A stretch of DNA of 64,000 bases from Clavelina lepadiformis (lineage: Eukaryota; Chordata; Ascidiacea; Aplousobranchia; Clavelinidae): the NCBI RefSeq assembly GCF_947623445.1, contig NC_135241.1:2482501-2546500 (forward strand), in the 5' to 3' direction. A model generated the notes under the pieces. The model was not told the DNA's origin, ran no database searches, and saw nothing but the letters and a program-made list of their open reading frames with translations. The translations under genes and the position numbers were made by a program. The first letter of the stretch is position 1. Each line of letters opens with the position of its first letter. Shown piece after piece: positions 49,776-64,000 of the stretch.

Positions 49776-52700
49776 TGTGTTCTTATGGCGTAATAGGTGT
49801 ACATTTTGACGTCACATAGTTCATTGTTATCTGAGGTTGTTTTCATTGGGCACGTAATTGTGCGTTGCAAACTTATACCGTACAATCGTTCCAATCCTTT
49901 AGAAACAATGAAAACCTCGCCCAGTAACAAACTCTGTCCGGTAACGATGTCAGAGCGATTAGGCGGGGGCCATCGCTTGTTGCTCGTTGCCATGGTGACT
50001 GATGAGATTGTCCCGTTAAATATTTGACCGTTGAACAGAATTGAAATTTTCGACGCACCGGTACTAGTTACGCTTGCGCACTGTTGAAAGATGATAGTAC
50101 TTTTATTTATTTAGTAACTCATGTTACTGTTATTACATGATACAAGCATTTTTACCGCTTCGTGACGTAACAAACCGTACTTTCGCCTTTTTGCTTTTTC
50201 AGTCGTTATAGCTTGCTGTCTCACTTTTTCTTCTAAGCGCCGCCTTTTCAATCTATGCCCAATTTTGCTTATGCTGTCTTATATTAGCTTGTTTAAGTGA
50301 AACGTGCATACGAATACACATGCGTTCCACATATACCGTACAGTAGTAGACAAAGGCTCGTGTTTACCAGGGCAAGTCGCATCATCTTTTTTTCCAAAAC
50401 AATTGATCAAGATATGTTTCTACCGAAAATTGGGTTTTTGTTGGTGATCGATTACGAATGATTTTCTGCTTGACAAACAGCTTTATTTTGAGAATTTCCA
50501 GAGCTAGCTGACTACTTCGGCATTTATTGCAGTAATCGTACGTTTTGCAATCGTGTGATTTCAATAAAGATGCAGTTTCCTTTAATTTTATTTAAATGAA
50601 TAAATAATTTAATTTTAATATATTTAAGTCTCGCTAAAAACGACCACATTCGTTTGTGACTTCATTCTTCCTTTCACTTCCTGATGCCGTATCCGTTGCT
50701 GGTATTGCACGGATAACCTGTAACATTTCTTCCAGGTTCTTATCGTGATAATGGCCAGCACAAGACTAGGGCGCGTTTGATAACTCACGAGCATCGACCA
50801 TATTTAACACAGCTCATAATGCAATTCGACAAAAACAGGAGTCTGAAAACCCTTCAGTTTGCCGGTACTCCGATAAAATACTGACCTAAAAGAAAATAAA
50901 ACAAACGCTTGATTTCTCCAGCGAGTCAAAAGATGTAGAACATCACATTTCCCCAACGATGACAGCAAATTAACGACACGACGCCTTACTTGAACAGTGG
51001 CGCATATAAATAAAACAATGGCCGCCCTGTGCTCAAAGCGTGAAAAACACGTGCGACTTTACTAAGAGGGAGGGACAACTAAATGGACAGGACTTTGGAG
51101 GTCAGCTGTACCCCAATTTTTTTAAATTACCCCGGGCGGCAGCTTGTCCTTACGATTCGTCGGCAGTTACGTCAGTTTTGCGATTATAGAAAATACAAAA
51201 CCATATTATGCAATATATATAAACAACATATCATCAATATGCCTTGAATAAAGTTCAGGTGAGGGTAATATTTTCAAAACAAGTATCCAGGTAGCACAGA
51301 TATGTCACCAAGTATCAAGTGGTTTTTTCGCTGTCGGGACTTTAACAGTCGCCTTTAGCATATCCGGACTAGCGCCACTTTTGAATATGCAGTTACCTAA
51401 TTGATGTGTGACAGTTATTTGATTTACGTTAACTACATACATACGATGAATTTCAAGTGATGACTAACGAGTTCGTTGTCTCCTGGTGGATTAAACACAC
51501 AACACGATACGCTTTATAATAATCTGTAGTTAATGTGTTTCATTTATTATTACACTCGCAGCGCTCGTCACAAACCAGTTCGTTTCACCATCTCGTGTGT
51601 ATATTATGTAAAAAAATTAATGCGCCGCCGACTGTAGCTGCAGACGACCTTGCGTCAACGTAAGAATGTTTTTTTCATCCCAGCGTGACAATGTGGAAAG
51701 ACGCCAGTTAACAAAACTAGCCTTAAATAGACAGGGGTTGTTGGTGTGAGTCTTTCAATCTAAACAGAATTTGGTGATCGTTGCCTGGACAACACAGCCA
51801 AACAAAAGACAGCCATAGCTGAGTTAACTATGACCTCCATAATTTGGTTCTGAGAAAACCGAAAGATATCACATAACTGCTATGTCGAGAAATCCTTTAC
51901 ATTTTATACGTAGGCCTGTTATTTTAGCGTAACACGACGATGACTCTATAAACTAAAATTATGGTTTTGAAATTTCTGCATCATAAGCTAAAAAACCGTA
52001 AGTTGAATTTCAAACGTTTGGTTAGCTCATCTTGACGTCACGAACGAAAATTAAAAATTAAATAAAATTGGACACAGGTAGTCACAGATTTTAGATTACC
52101 TAATCTGGAAAATAATTTACCGTAAGAGTGTGATATATACTTCGCTAAAAAACCTAACTTGACTTTACCAATTTACTTCCACGCCATTTTCAGCCGAATC
52201 GCGGTCATTTTCATTCAAAATAACTTAAAGTCTTAAACTATACGTGCGTGGGAATTCCCGTATGCCCGATGTATGCTTACAGCGTCACCGCACGGTATTA
52301 CATCGCTTTGCCTTTACTCGAGTGGTGTGGCAAAAGAGCCAAAATAATTCAGCAAAATTTTTCAAGTTATTCAACAGCCTAAAGAGCGCTTTTGCAAATA
52401 CTGTAGAGCCGAAGAGTAAATTGATCTAAAGAATCCAAACTGCTAGTTTTTGCAGCGAATTTAACTAACTTGTGCTTCAGTGCGCATCAAAAACGCCACG
52501 ATACGATTAAGTTTATTTCGCTACACTACAACTGACAAACATCTTAAGAGTTTATTGAAAAATTAAAATGCCTTTAATCTATCAACCATGAAGCAAAAAA
52601 ATTTGCACTGATGTTAACTTTACGTCGTTCTTAAACATTCTTCCAATCAACGCTACCATAACGAGGTACAAGGTTCTTGTCTTATTTAAAAAGTCACGGT

Positions 52701-55700
52701 CAAAATAACGTGCAAAGATGGATTCATTACCAACCTTCACGCACGTTGCGTTTCAGCTGAACCAATTACTTTGAGATGTTCCGACGTGACTTACGTTCGA
52801 CACCGTAAAATCTTGCGCTAACGAATGGTTAGGATTTCAACTTCTATCGTTTTAGAAGCATTGAGTTAGCTTGTGGTAGGGAAATGCAATTCTCTAGGAC
52901 TTGAAATATGAAACCCGTAATGACAGGTTTTTTTCATGACTTAGACAATGCTAGTTTTTATAATTAACGCATGAATAAAAAATAATTCTGTGCTCTACTC
53001 GTGCCTGCAATCCGTGCTTACAGCTTTTAGTCTAACCTTTTGGCTTTACTGTTAAGTAGAACTTTGTTTTTGTTGAAAGAAAACGTGGTTTTATTTAATA
53101 TGATTTCGGTGAGTAGTGCATTCATACTGTTGACTAGGGCCTAAGTTTTACGCTGTCTGAAATAATTTTCAGCAGGTAATTTTGGTGCTTGTGCGTCAGA
53201 AGAGTGACGACGTTTATTGATGCGTAGCCTACAGCCGAAAGGACTGTTCTAGTTCAAGACAGCTTCTTAAATATTGCCTGCTTATTCAGCTCAAATATAG
53301 ACACATGTCATAAATTCAAATATCTGAGGGAATTTCCAAGCTTCAAAAAGTTCTCTTAAAGTTGAAACGTTCTCGTCGTGTATGATAATGATGATAGATT
53401 TGTGGAGGAGAAAAGTTAATCATCAAACTATAGTAGCCGTTGATCATGTAAATTGTATCATGACAAAGCTTACTATGAATGTCAAGTTGGCATTGTCGCA
53501 AAATTCTAGTAATTTTAAGTAAATAGGTCAAAAACGTAACTCAGAGAAAGTAGAAGGTTGTACAAAGATAAACGATTTACGTTAATGTGGAATTCTATAT
53601 CGTAATGGCATTATCATTAAACTCTGTATTCTACAAGCATTGTGAACCTTTCGAAATCGTTATCAAAAGTAATTTCTCTTCTCCGTTAGCGTTTCGTTTT
53701 TGTGCTACTTCGCTTGTTTTATTCTATGAACATCAAATTTTTGGCGAAATCTTTGGTAAATACTTGGACCGATTGACGACGACGACCTTTCATATTTGCC
53801 AGCGGATCCGGGCATAAATTGAAAACGTGGTTAATGGTTGCGCTTAATGGACAACTTTGTGCTGTACACATAGCGCTCTTATAAGAGTAAAAGCAAAGTC
53901 AACAAAACAAGGTCCGCTTCTACAAGGAGAACATTTCTGAGGCTTTTTCCGCGTTTAATAAACCAGAAAATTTTGGGGAAGTTTTTGGGAGGATTTTAGC
54001 TTCAATAACAACTAAAGAAATTTCATTTTGGAATTTTTTTTTTACAAAATGTGAAACAAATACTTGTGATCTTTATATATAGCATGTAAATGTGTAGCAT
54101 ACACTTTTAATTTTCAAAACTTTTTTTAATCTGCAGTCTTTGTAGAAATTATATTTACTCTAAACAAAATAATTTTATTCTAAGCTTTTCAAATTCAGCA
54201 GTATTTCCAGTGAGTGCAGTTTCTAAGAAGAGAGAATGCAAAAGCAAAAGTCTCTACTGTGCTATATATATAGACCATCAAAGTGGTTAGCCTTAAGCAA
54301 GCAAATCTGAGTTTAAGCTATCTCGTGGTATCCACTTCCTAATAGTTGTGTTTTCTTAAAAGCTGGTGCTATTCGAAGTAATGTTGGGCACAATGCTCTT
54401 AAAAATACAAAAACCGACTAGGATGGAATGCTTGGAGTGGTTTATACGAGATGCCGACAGTACGTGACCCGATTATCTCTGAGATAAATCTTTAAAAGTC
54501 CACTCGAATTTTTGACTGACATCCTTCTATGACATGGAACGTTTAAGGAGAACGAACGTTTGCTGCCGGTAGATTTTGACTTCCAAAAGTCAGGAAAAAA
54601 GGAAAAATTTAAAAGGTTTTTGAAAGTTGAAAGTCGAAAAAAGCATTTCTTGTAGATAATGATTATGAGTTTACAAACTGGAACGTAGCAAGTTGTAAGT
54701 TATAAAGATAACAAGGGGAGTAGGAGGCCATGCGGTTGGTGGCCTCATATCTATACTGAGGCATCACTTTTCCAAAACTTAGCGTTAAATCTGCGAGCTC
54801 TTCAAGTTTTTCCTTCATTAAATCGTCTCATATTTTGATTTCTAAGCAGCAGCGCTTTGAAATTCATGGCGTTGATGGGTCGTAAAAACGAGAGAGTGTA
54901 AAACCTTTCAAACGCTGCATATGGCATTTTCGAAAACTTCATGTTGTTTCGCCATCAGCGAAGTTTATTCCAAACCCTTGGTTCAGTGCCTTAGTTAAGT
55001 GTCGGTATGCGGGTCAGTATAATAAAGGTTTACTTATTAACCAGCACGAATTTTATCAACAGTTCCCCTTAAAGTCTGTATATCATTTAAATATTTGCAA
55101 AGTGATTTTGTTTTATGGTAAACCTCAATGTAGGTCGTAAAATTGCCAACTTTTTGTGGCGTTAACACAAAAGGTATGAACCGGACCCATTCTCTGATAA
55201 TTCTGATTCTGATTGGCAGCTTTAAGTTTATCAGCTAGTTGATCGTTTTTTTTTTTTACTGGAGATTTCACAAAGTAGAGTATGGTGTTGCTGGTGTTAA
55301 TTCTGTTTACTGCACAACTGTAATGCGAAAAACGTACTGTAAGCTCGGTAAAGGATGCGCTCACGCTTCAGGGCATTTTAACCGCTATCTTCATCGTATC
55401 ATGGCAGCTTCGTCGTAAAAATCGTAGTTTTTGAACTTTTTCTATTATTCGGGTTTGTTGTTGGGGCGCTAGTTATAGACAGACTTAAAATACGAGTTAT
55501 GCTTTATTAGCAACAGACCAAACAATTGATGTATTGCAAAATATTAAGTAAGAACAGAAAGACAGTTGTCCAAATTTATGTTTTATTGTAGTTTTAAGTT
55601 CCTAATTTCCTAAAATGAAGGGCAAAAGCTGACGCGTCATGTACACGAGTTGATGATCTTTGAACACTAACGGTGCTCTAATTTCGTCTTTCTGTCAGGT

Positions 55701-56532
55701 TTTTATTTCCGACCTAAATGGAAAGTTCCGCTTATTGGTATATTACCGTGTTTGCTTGCTACTCTGAATGTAAAACTTTTTCAATAGAAGTTTATAATTT
55801 TTTTTTCAATTTCGTATCCGAAAGTTCAGGAGTGATTAAATAAACCCATTAGTTACATCTTACACTTAAAATTTGGTGTATACTCTGTATTTTGAAACTC
55901 GAAAATGTTTTGTTTCCAACCATTTTTTAGCTGATAACAACAATGCTATGTGACCCCAAGTTTTACGGTGTTCTGTGGTTACACGACAAGTTAGTTAGGT
56001 TGTTATTTTTAGAAAGTATTTTTTAAATCTTAAAATTAAACTTTTACAATTCCCAATCCTTTACTTGATGGTTAGGACAGACTCACACTTCCAACTTCGA
56101 AGTAGTAATTTCTCATCGGCTTTCGTGACGCTATAAATATAAATACTGTATAAGCTGTATATGATGCAAATAAGCGAGCAGTTTTTGCTGAAATTTTGCT
56201 CAGAATTGTTGTTGTACATCATACTAAGTTCACGAAATAGATATTTGGTTTCAATGCTCTTTCGTACGCTTGAATACATCACATAAGCGCAAACGCAGGT
56301 GTCCAAAATCCGTGGAAATTAAATTTTATCGCAGTTAAAATCCATGAAAGTTATGAGTTATTCGTACGTTTCAAGCCTTTTGTTAAATGTTGCTGGCAGT
56401 ATGGTTGATAAATGATTATTTTATTATAAATAAGGATACTTTATCTGCCAGTGCGAACATTAACTTATTTGGACGCGACTGAATCCAACTGCAGTTGTTA
56501 AATTAAAGGAAACAAATTTTGCAAGTTGAATC
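49776..56532. other. Intergenic, four-TM gene to connexin
   Basis: About 6.8 kb without a recognised gene. An AATAAA at 50563-50568 is a possible poly(A) signal for the four-TM gene, about 790 bases after its stop. TGACGTCA occurs at 49807 and 52033. Open frames here are short and show no protein character. The 3' end presumably includes the connexin promoter; a ctgcag acceptor-like site lies about 40 bases upstream of its ATG. Confidence 0.5.
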
Positions 56533-58860
56533 ATGGCGTGGCATCTTCTGGAAAAAGTCATCGAGCAATCTTCTTCCCACGCCACCATCCTCGGAAAATG
56601 GTGGATCGCTTGTATGTTCGTTTTCCGAATTATCGTCGTAGCCAGCATAGGAGACACCGTGTACTCGGACGAGCAGGATGAATTTATCTGTAATACGCTG
56701 CAACCAGGTACTTATAGTCCTGGGTTTCTTAGTTTGGAGCAACGATTTGACGATTGATTTACAGCGACGTTTTGTCAAATATTCCCTTTTTTTCTCAGAA
56801 TAACTTCTCAAGTGTCATTCTTTTACAGGTTGCAAGCAAGTCTGCTACAACAAATTTGCCCCAATCTCCCACATCAGGTTCTGGGCTTTCCAAATCCTTG
56901 CTACAGGGACCCCGAGTTGTGTGAGTGCCTTGTGTCCGGGTTTACAAAATATTTTCCGCTGGTGATATTGTTTGGGCTATTTCTGAATCAGCAGTTGTTC
57001 AATCATTCTTAGTCGTATCAGGAAAAATCCTCAAAAAATCCGGCTAAGTAATTTGATAAATTTTCCACTTTGCGAAAAATGCCAGTGACAACGAAATTGA
57101 CTCTCTTTAATATTTTTTCATAAACCAATTTGTTCAAAAACAAACCGTCTAAAACTGTAAATTTTTCGAGTTTAATCTTCTTGAAAAAAACTGCGTCGTT
57201 ATAATAAAAATAATCGTTATTAACATGACCAACGCACAAGGTTAAAACATTAACAGGTCATGATATTGTTCAGGTATTCATAATATACGCCATGCACAAG
57301 CTAGCACTGGTGCCCAGCAAGCCAGGTGACGAAAATTCTAAGAAAGATGCGACGACCCAGACCGCCTGGAGATCGGCAAATTCTCGAAAAACCAAAAGCA
57401 AAGAAAAAGGGTGAGAAGCAGCAAGAAAAACGTGCCGCGGCATCCATTTTAAGCTCTTCCCTGTCGTGAACGTATTTTTGCAAATATTTTGTGCGTTTGG
57501 TCTCGGATGCGTTGTCTTGTAAGCTGTGAGTGTGACGCAAATATCATTAATATAGTTTTTCACCCGTGCAACCAAATCTGCTTGCCTGTTGTAGATCGAG
57601 TTCGACCGTAAGCAGTCCTTTATATCGGGAGATTGAAATCTACGACTGCAACAGCAAAAAAAGAGAGCCCAGTAGTGTTTCCACGCCACCACCACAGTAT
57701 GAAAAGGCGAGTACAACAGCCTTGTCCTGCAGAATATTTTATTACTAACAAATTACACAGCACACGTAGCTTTTTAATTTTTATTTGTTTGAAAAAGCAA
57801 TACTTAGTTACGTTACACCACAGCACGAACAAGTGATACGTTTACACAGCGCAGAAAAATATGTATACACTGTACAGTATATACAGGCCTAAGCTGCGTG
57901 CTTAATGTAAAGCTATGCCCAATATTATCTAACGTTCACATAACCTAAAGTTTCTTATCCTTTCTGACCTTATCGTATGTAGGTGTGCCGAGAGACGAAG
58001 GTAAAACGAACGAAGCTGGTGGTATTAAAAGCTTACGTCATCAATGTTATTCTACGAACGATCATCGAAGCCGGCTTTATGTTTTTGCAGGTAAAAGTTT
58101 CAATCATGACTTCGAAAATATGTTGCTCTCCTTTGAACGATTTTATATTTGAGTAATTTTCAAAGTTTCGCTTTGTTGCTCAACCTTTACCAACCTAGGC
58201 CTACACATATTTACCACTATAGCCTATACTGTACATGTAGCCTAATACAACTGCCAATACACATCAAGAGTGTCATGTACGTTGTCAATGCAAGTAAAAA
58301 TAATTGGACAATGAGAAAAGATCCATTGTTGATTGCAGCAATCGATTTGACTGATCAAGTTAGACTTAAAAGCCTACTTTTGCTATTTAAAGTTCCTGCT
58401 GTACCAGTTTCATGTTCCGGAGATATATGACTGCGAACGCGACCCGTGTCCCAAGATCGTGGAATGCTACATCTCGAGACCGAAAGAGAAGACAATCTTT
58501 CTCTACTTCATGTTTGTCGTTGCTGGCGTCTGCCTCTGCATCAACATCGTAGAGATGCAGTATCTAGGCTGGCTCCGCATAAGGCGGATTTTGCGGAAAG
58601 GAAACACGCCAAGCCTCGACTCAACCGATCCCGAGCGCGTAATAAGCGTTGACGCCGAAGCTGCCCCTCCCGGTTACTATATCCCGGATGTCGACCCGCC
58701 CTCCGAAAAGTACCGGTCGCCAAACACCGGATTCCCCCACATTCGACTCAGAGCCGCTAGCTTTACAACGTCAGAAAGTGACGTCACCACTGACGACACA
58801 GAGTCGATCGGGTCACATGTCAGGTTAGCAGAGGAGGCAGCGAGGAGATATCTCTCCTGA
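56533..58860 (+). CDS. Connexin (gap junction protein)
   Basis: Connexins form hexameric hemichannels that dock into gap junctions. Six exons: 56533-56707, 56829-56920, 57274-57410, 57595-57706, 57983-58090, 58393-58860, giving 363 residues. Extracellular loop 1 has the CX6CX3C signature at C53, C60 and C64 with [10 protein letters not shown] and the [10 protein letters not shown] that follows. Loop 2 has CX4CX5C at C222, C227 and C233 with [19 protein letters not shown]. Four membrane segments lie at about 22-43, 75-97, 180-208 and 237-258. Exons 3-5 encode an unusually long cytoplasmic loop. Phase requires exon 4 to end at a GC donor (aag/GCGAGT at 57706). The exon 6 acceptor is ttaaag at 58392 because it gives the conserved 13 residues before C222; a later acceptor at 58410 also fits phase. 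Vertebrate subtype not assignable. Confidence 0.93.
57707..57982 (+). other. Probable GC-AG intron of the connexin gene
   Basis: Exon 4 must end in phase 0 to join exon 5, whose acceptor gtatgtag ends at 57982. The only suitable site is AAG/GCGAGT. The nearby GT site (ca/GTATGA at 57697) gives phase 2 and would break the frame. If the intron is kept, the frame reaches a stop 14 codons later. Confidence 0.55.
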
Positions 58861-59693
58861 AGCGGTTTTAAATCCACGATTGTGGCAGTTTTAGTTTGCA
58901 CCATTGCAGACATAACAATCCTGTAGATTTATCCCTATTAGCGTCCTTTGCATTTCTCACGCCACAAGCCATTTTTTATGCTTCCAGTTCACTTGCTGCT
59001 TCGTCGTTTCAATCGATTTTAATGTTGTTGTTCAATGTCGTTGCGTACATAGTTCTTCCATTTTTTAGAAGTAATTACTGCCTGTATATCTTGCATGTCT
59101 TCTTTAGCACACTGTCGGCACTTAGGCTAGCGCTTGTTCACTTCACGCATGATTGACTTTGCACAGCGTTACAAAAGTAGACTTTGCATGGCTGTTACTT
59201 TTGACCTGATTAGAATTTCAAAGAAAACATCGCAATATGATGCCAAACTATTCTTTGAACAAAAGCAATAGTTATTAGATTTAAATATTTAAAACCTTCC
59301 GCTCGTTTTGTGTTTGTTTATGTCCTGAAACCTATTACAAGTTAGAAAATATGTTTTTTATATGATTTCTATGTCATTTACTTTAACAATCACATCCTAT
59401 TTTATGCATTTGCAATCGATGAACATTGCCATTAATTTGATTGCTCTAAGTCTGTAGCTGGATTGAGTGATTTAGTCTTTTGCAAAATTTGAGCAACTAG
59501 GTTTTCAGTTTTTCAATTGAAATTCAATGTTTACAGAAGTGGAGAACTGACTTCTTCATAGCAGTTTCACTTTGGTAGAACAAACATAAAAATAAGTTGT
59601 TTTCTTCAGCCTGCCGTAAGGCGAGATAATTGTAGTCCAGTCTACAACAAAACAGCTTTCCGTAATTAAAGCAGAACAGTTAAACTGTTAAAC

Positions 59694-59725
59694 ATTAAAG
59701 CAGTCAAACATTAAAGCAGTCAAAC
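59694..59725 (+). repeat. 16-bp tandem duplication
   Basis: The unit attaaagcagtcaaac is repeated twice exactly, in the spacer after the connexin gene. Confidence 0.8.
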
Positions 59726-60163
59726 TTGCATGTTTTGTTCAGTGTCTTCAAATCAAGCGCTTTCTACCTTTGATAGGTTATAACAGTGGCGTTTGTTAAC
59801 TAACGAGAATCGTTTCATACCAAACTGAATGCCAGTCGCTGAGTAGATGCAAGAATGAGGATCTTTTACAGGTAAAAACAAAACTGTATAAAGAGAGCGA
59901 TAGACAGGATTTTGATAATCGTGTCCGGTCGCATAAGGATGAAAAACTGCTTTATTTACCATATTTTGACTTGTACAATAACTCTTTAGTGCGCTATAGT
60001 GGAGATATTATATATTTGCTTATGGTCACTTTCAATGCTAACGAGTTGTACACTGGTTTCGTCAAACAAGGTTTTATTATTTTCTCATGTTGAACTTAAT
60101 GAAGAGTTAAGAAGCGTAAAATACTCGAAATCGTTGTTTGTGACTTCCTCACCAAACTAGAAA

Positions 60164-60227
60164 ACCCTAGTAAATTCAGAACCCTAGTAAGAACTAAGAC
60201 TAAAACTAGTAAACAGAACCCTAGTAA
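60164..60227 (+). repeat. Cluster of accctagtaa repeats
   Basis: Three exact copies of accctagtaa start at 60164, 60181 and 60218, with a partial copy between. Spacing is irregular, so this is not a simple array. The unit is similar to, but not the same as, the metazoan telomere repeat CCCTAA. Confidence 0.6.
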
Positions 60228-61359
60228 CCCTACTACGTTCAGAAAACTGAACTGTAAATGGCGTTTTCAGCCCTTTATGCTGGGATACTGTTCGTACAAA
60301 CATTTAATAAACATGCTCTTATTTGGGGAAAGTCCCCTCATAAGGCAAATTTCTTCATTAAACTCTATATTTAATCGACAAAAGTGATGTTAGTTACCGA
60401 ATCCTTGTATTCAAAACTTGAATTTTCTTACTTGTTATAGATTCCTTGTTCAGTCACTCGTTTGCAGGTGAAGTTGGTTACGCGCTGCTTAGTTACTTAT
60501 TTATCTAATTATTATTGAATAAAGATATTTACCTTTGCTGAATAAGTAACCGGGGAACCTTAATAACCGTTCTTAATCACGTAGTTTTATCTTTTTCTTG
60601 GATTCACGATTTCGAACCGAAGTGACATTCGTCAAAGCCAGATCTCCAAATCAGCTTTGTCCGATCGAAATGTTCTTTTAACGCCAAAAGGTCAATAGTT
60701 TTTCGTTATTGAATAAATATGGTATCACACCCTTCAACCCTATTCCAGAGGTGTTCGTCATTTTTTTTATTGGAAAAACGTTTATATACAAAAAGTTGAC
60801 GTCATAGAATATGCTGAAAGGCTTCAACTCGAAAGCGAGGCATTAAACAGGCGCCAGCACCCAATAATAATAATGTGCGCTTAAACGAATAAATAAACGA
60901 AAAATTCTAAATGGAGGTTACAATTTCATTAGAATCTGAAGAAAAGCGAACATTCGTAAACCTTTAACCTAAAAAAAACACAAATGTCCTTGAAATGATG
61001 TTGTGTTCATATTCATAAATGCGACACTCTATGAAGGTATGACATATACAAAGTTTATGATTGTACCATTAAAATGCATTAAGTGCATAGTTAGCAGAAA
61101 AATATTTGTTGCGCTTTTGCAGCATATATCAACCGGCAGAGAGCGATAAAGTGTAAATAAAATTAAACCGGCAGTGCCACAGTGCAAATGTAATATATTG
61201 CAGGCACCATGTTTGAAGAATACTGAAATGTTATAAAAATATCAAACTTAAATGGTTACACAACGTAAACTTGTACAATAAACATCTAATTAATGTTCAC
61301 TTTACAACCACTTTTTCAATACTTTGAATTTCGCTCATAACAAACAGAAAACAGCAGAC

Positions 61360-64000
<2,641 letters not shown>

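Larger units (their letters stand above)
58861..61359. other. Convergent spacer, connexin to ETS gene
   Basis: About 2.5 kb without a recognised gene. It holds two direct copies of attaaagcagtcaaac (59694-59725) and three copies of accctagtaa (60164, 60181, 60218). On the minus strand an AATAAA at 60771-60766 could end the ETS transcript. The 86-codon frame at 58896 overlaps the likely connexin 3' UTR and looks spurious. Confidence 0.5.

Noticed and set aside
57697-57702. GTATGA as the donor of connexin exon 4
   Set aside because: It ends in phase 2, while exon 5 needs phase 0 to read the conserved third membrane segment.
58896-59156. 86-codon frame just after the connexin stop
   Set aside because: It begins within the probable connexin 3' UTR, is hydrophobic from T-richness and resembles nothing known.

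Overview
This window looks like animal nuclear DNA, most probably from an ascidian tunicate (Ciona-like). Its genes are ordinary metazoan genes with short AT-rich introns and GT-AG splice sites. A connexin is present, a family known to me only from chordates. Three intronless genes stand in tandem on one strand, as in tunicate operons. Non-coding sequence is AT-rich and carries short DNA-transposon relics. The species is an inference; no species-specific marker was seen.

Layout. 1-2.2 kb: no gene seen. 2.2-5.3 kb (+): three intronless genes, MGMT (DNA alkyl repair), DCTN2 (dynamitin) and an RPP25-like Alba protein of RNase P/MRP. 5.3-7.9 kb: two perfect CRE palindromes and unassigned ORF fragments. 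7.9-9.95 kb (-): NUB1 in two exons. 10.9-15.1 kb (+): radial spoke head RSPH4A/6A in nine exons, diverging from NUB1. 16.5-21.2 kb (-): EIF4A3 in eleven exons, its first intron swollen by a SINE and a hAT element that itself holds a Tigger-like MITE. 24.3-30.5 kb (+): UBASH3 (TULA/Sts) in seventeen exons. 33.1-34.5 kb (-): RABAC1/PRA1 in five exons. 39.8-49.8 kb (+): an unassigned four-transmembrane protein with very long introns. 56.5-58.9 kb (+): a connexin in six exons. 61.4-64 kb (-): the 3' part of an ERG/FLI1-type ETS factor, continuing past the window edge.

The genes do not form one pathway: DNA repair, dynein cargo linkage, RNA processing, ubiquitin-like turnover, ciliary motility, exon junction complex, signalling phosphatase, Rab trafficking, gap junctions and transcription. 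Exon models were built by hand from splice consensus and reading phase. Every multi-exon model closes in frame, and total lengths agree closely with known family members where I recall them. The most useful second looks are the operon-like trio, the GC-AG intron in the connexin, the DESD box of EIF4A3, the hAT MITEs with intact target duplications, the excess of TGACGTCA palindromes and the unexplained 6.2-7.2 kb stretch. I saw no clearly new biological system.
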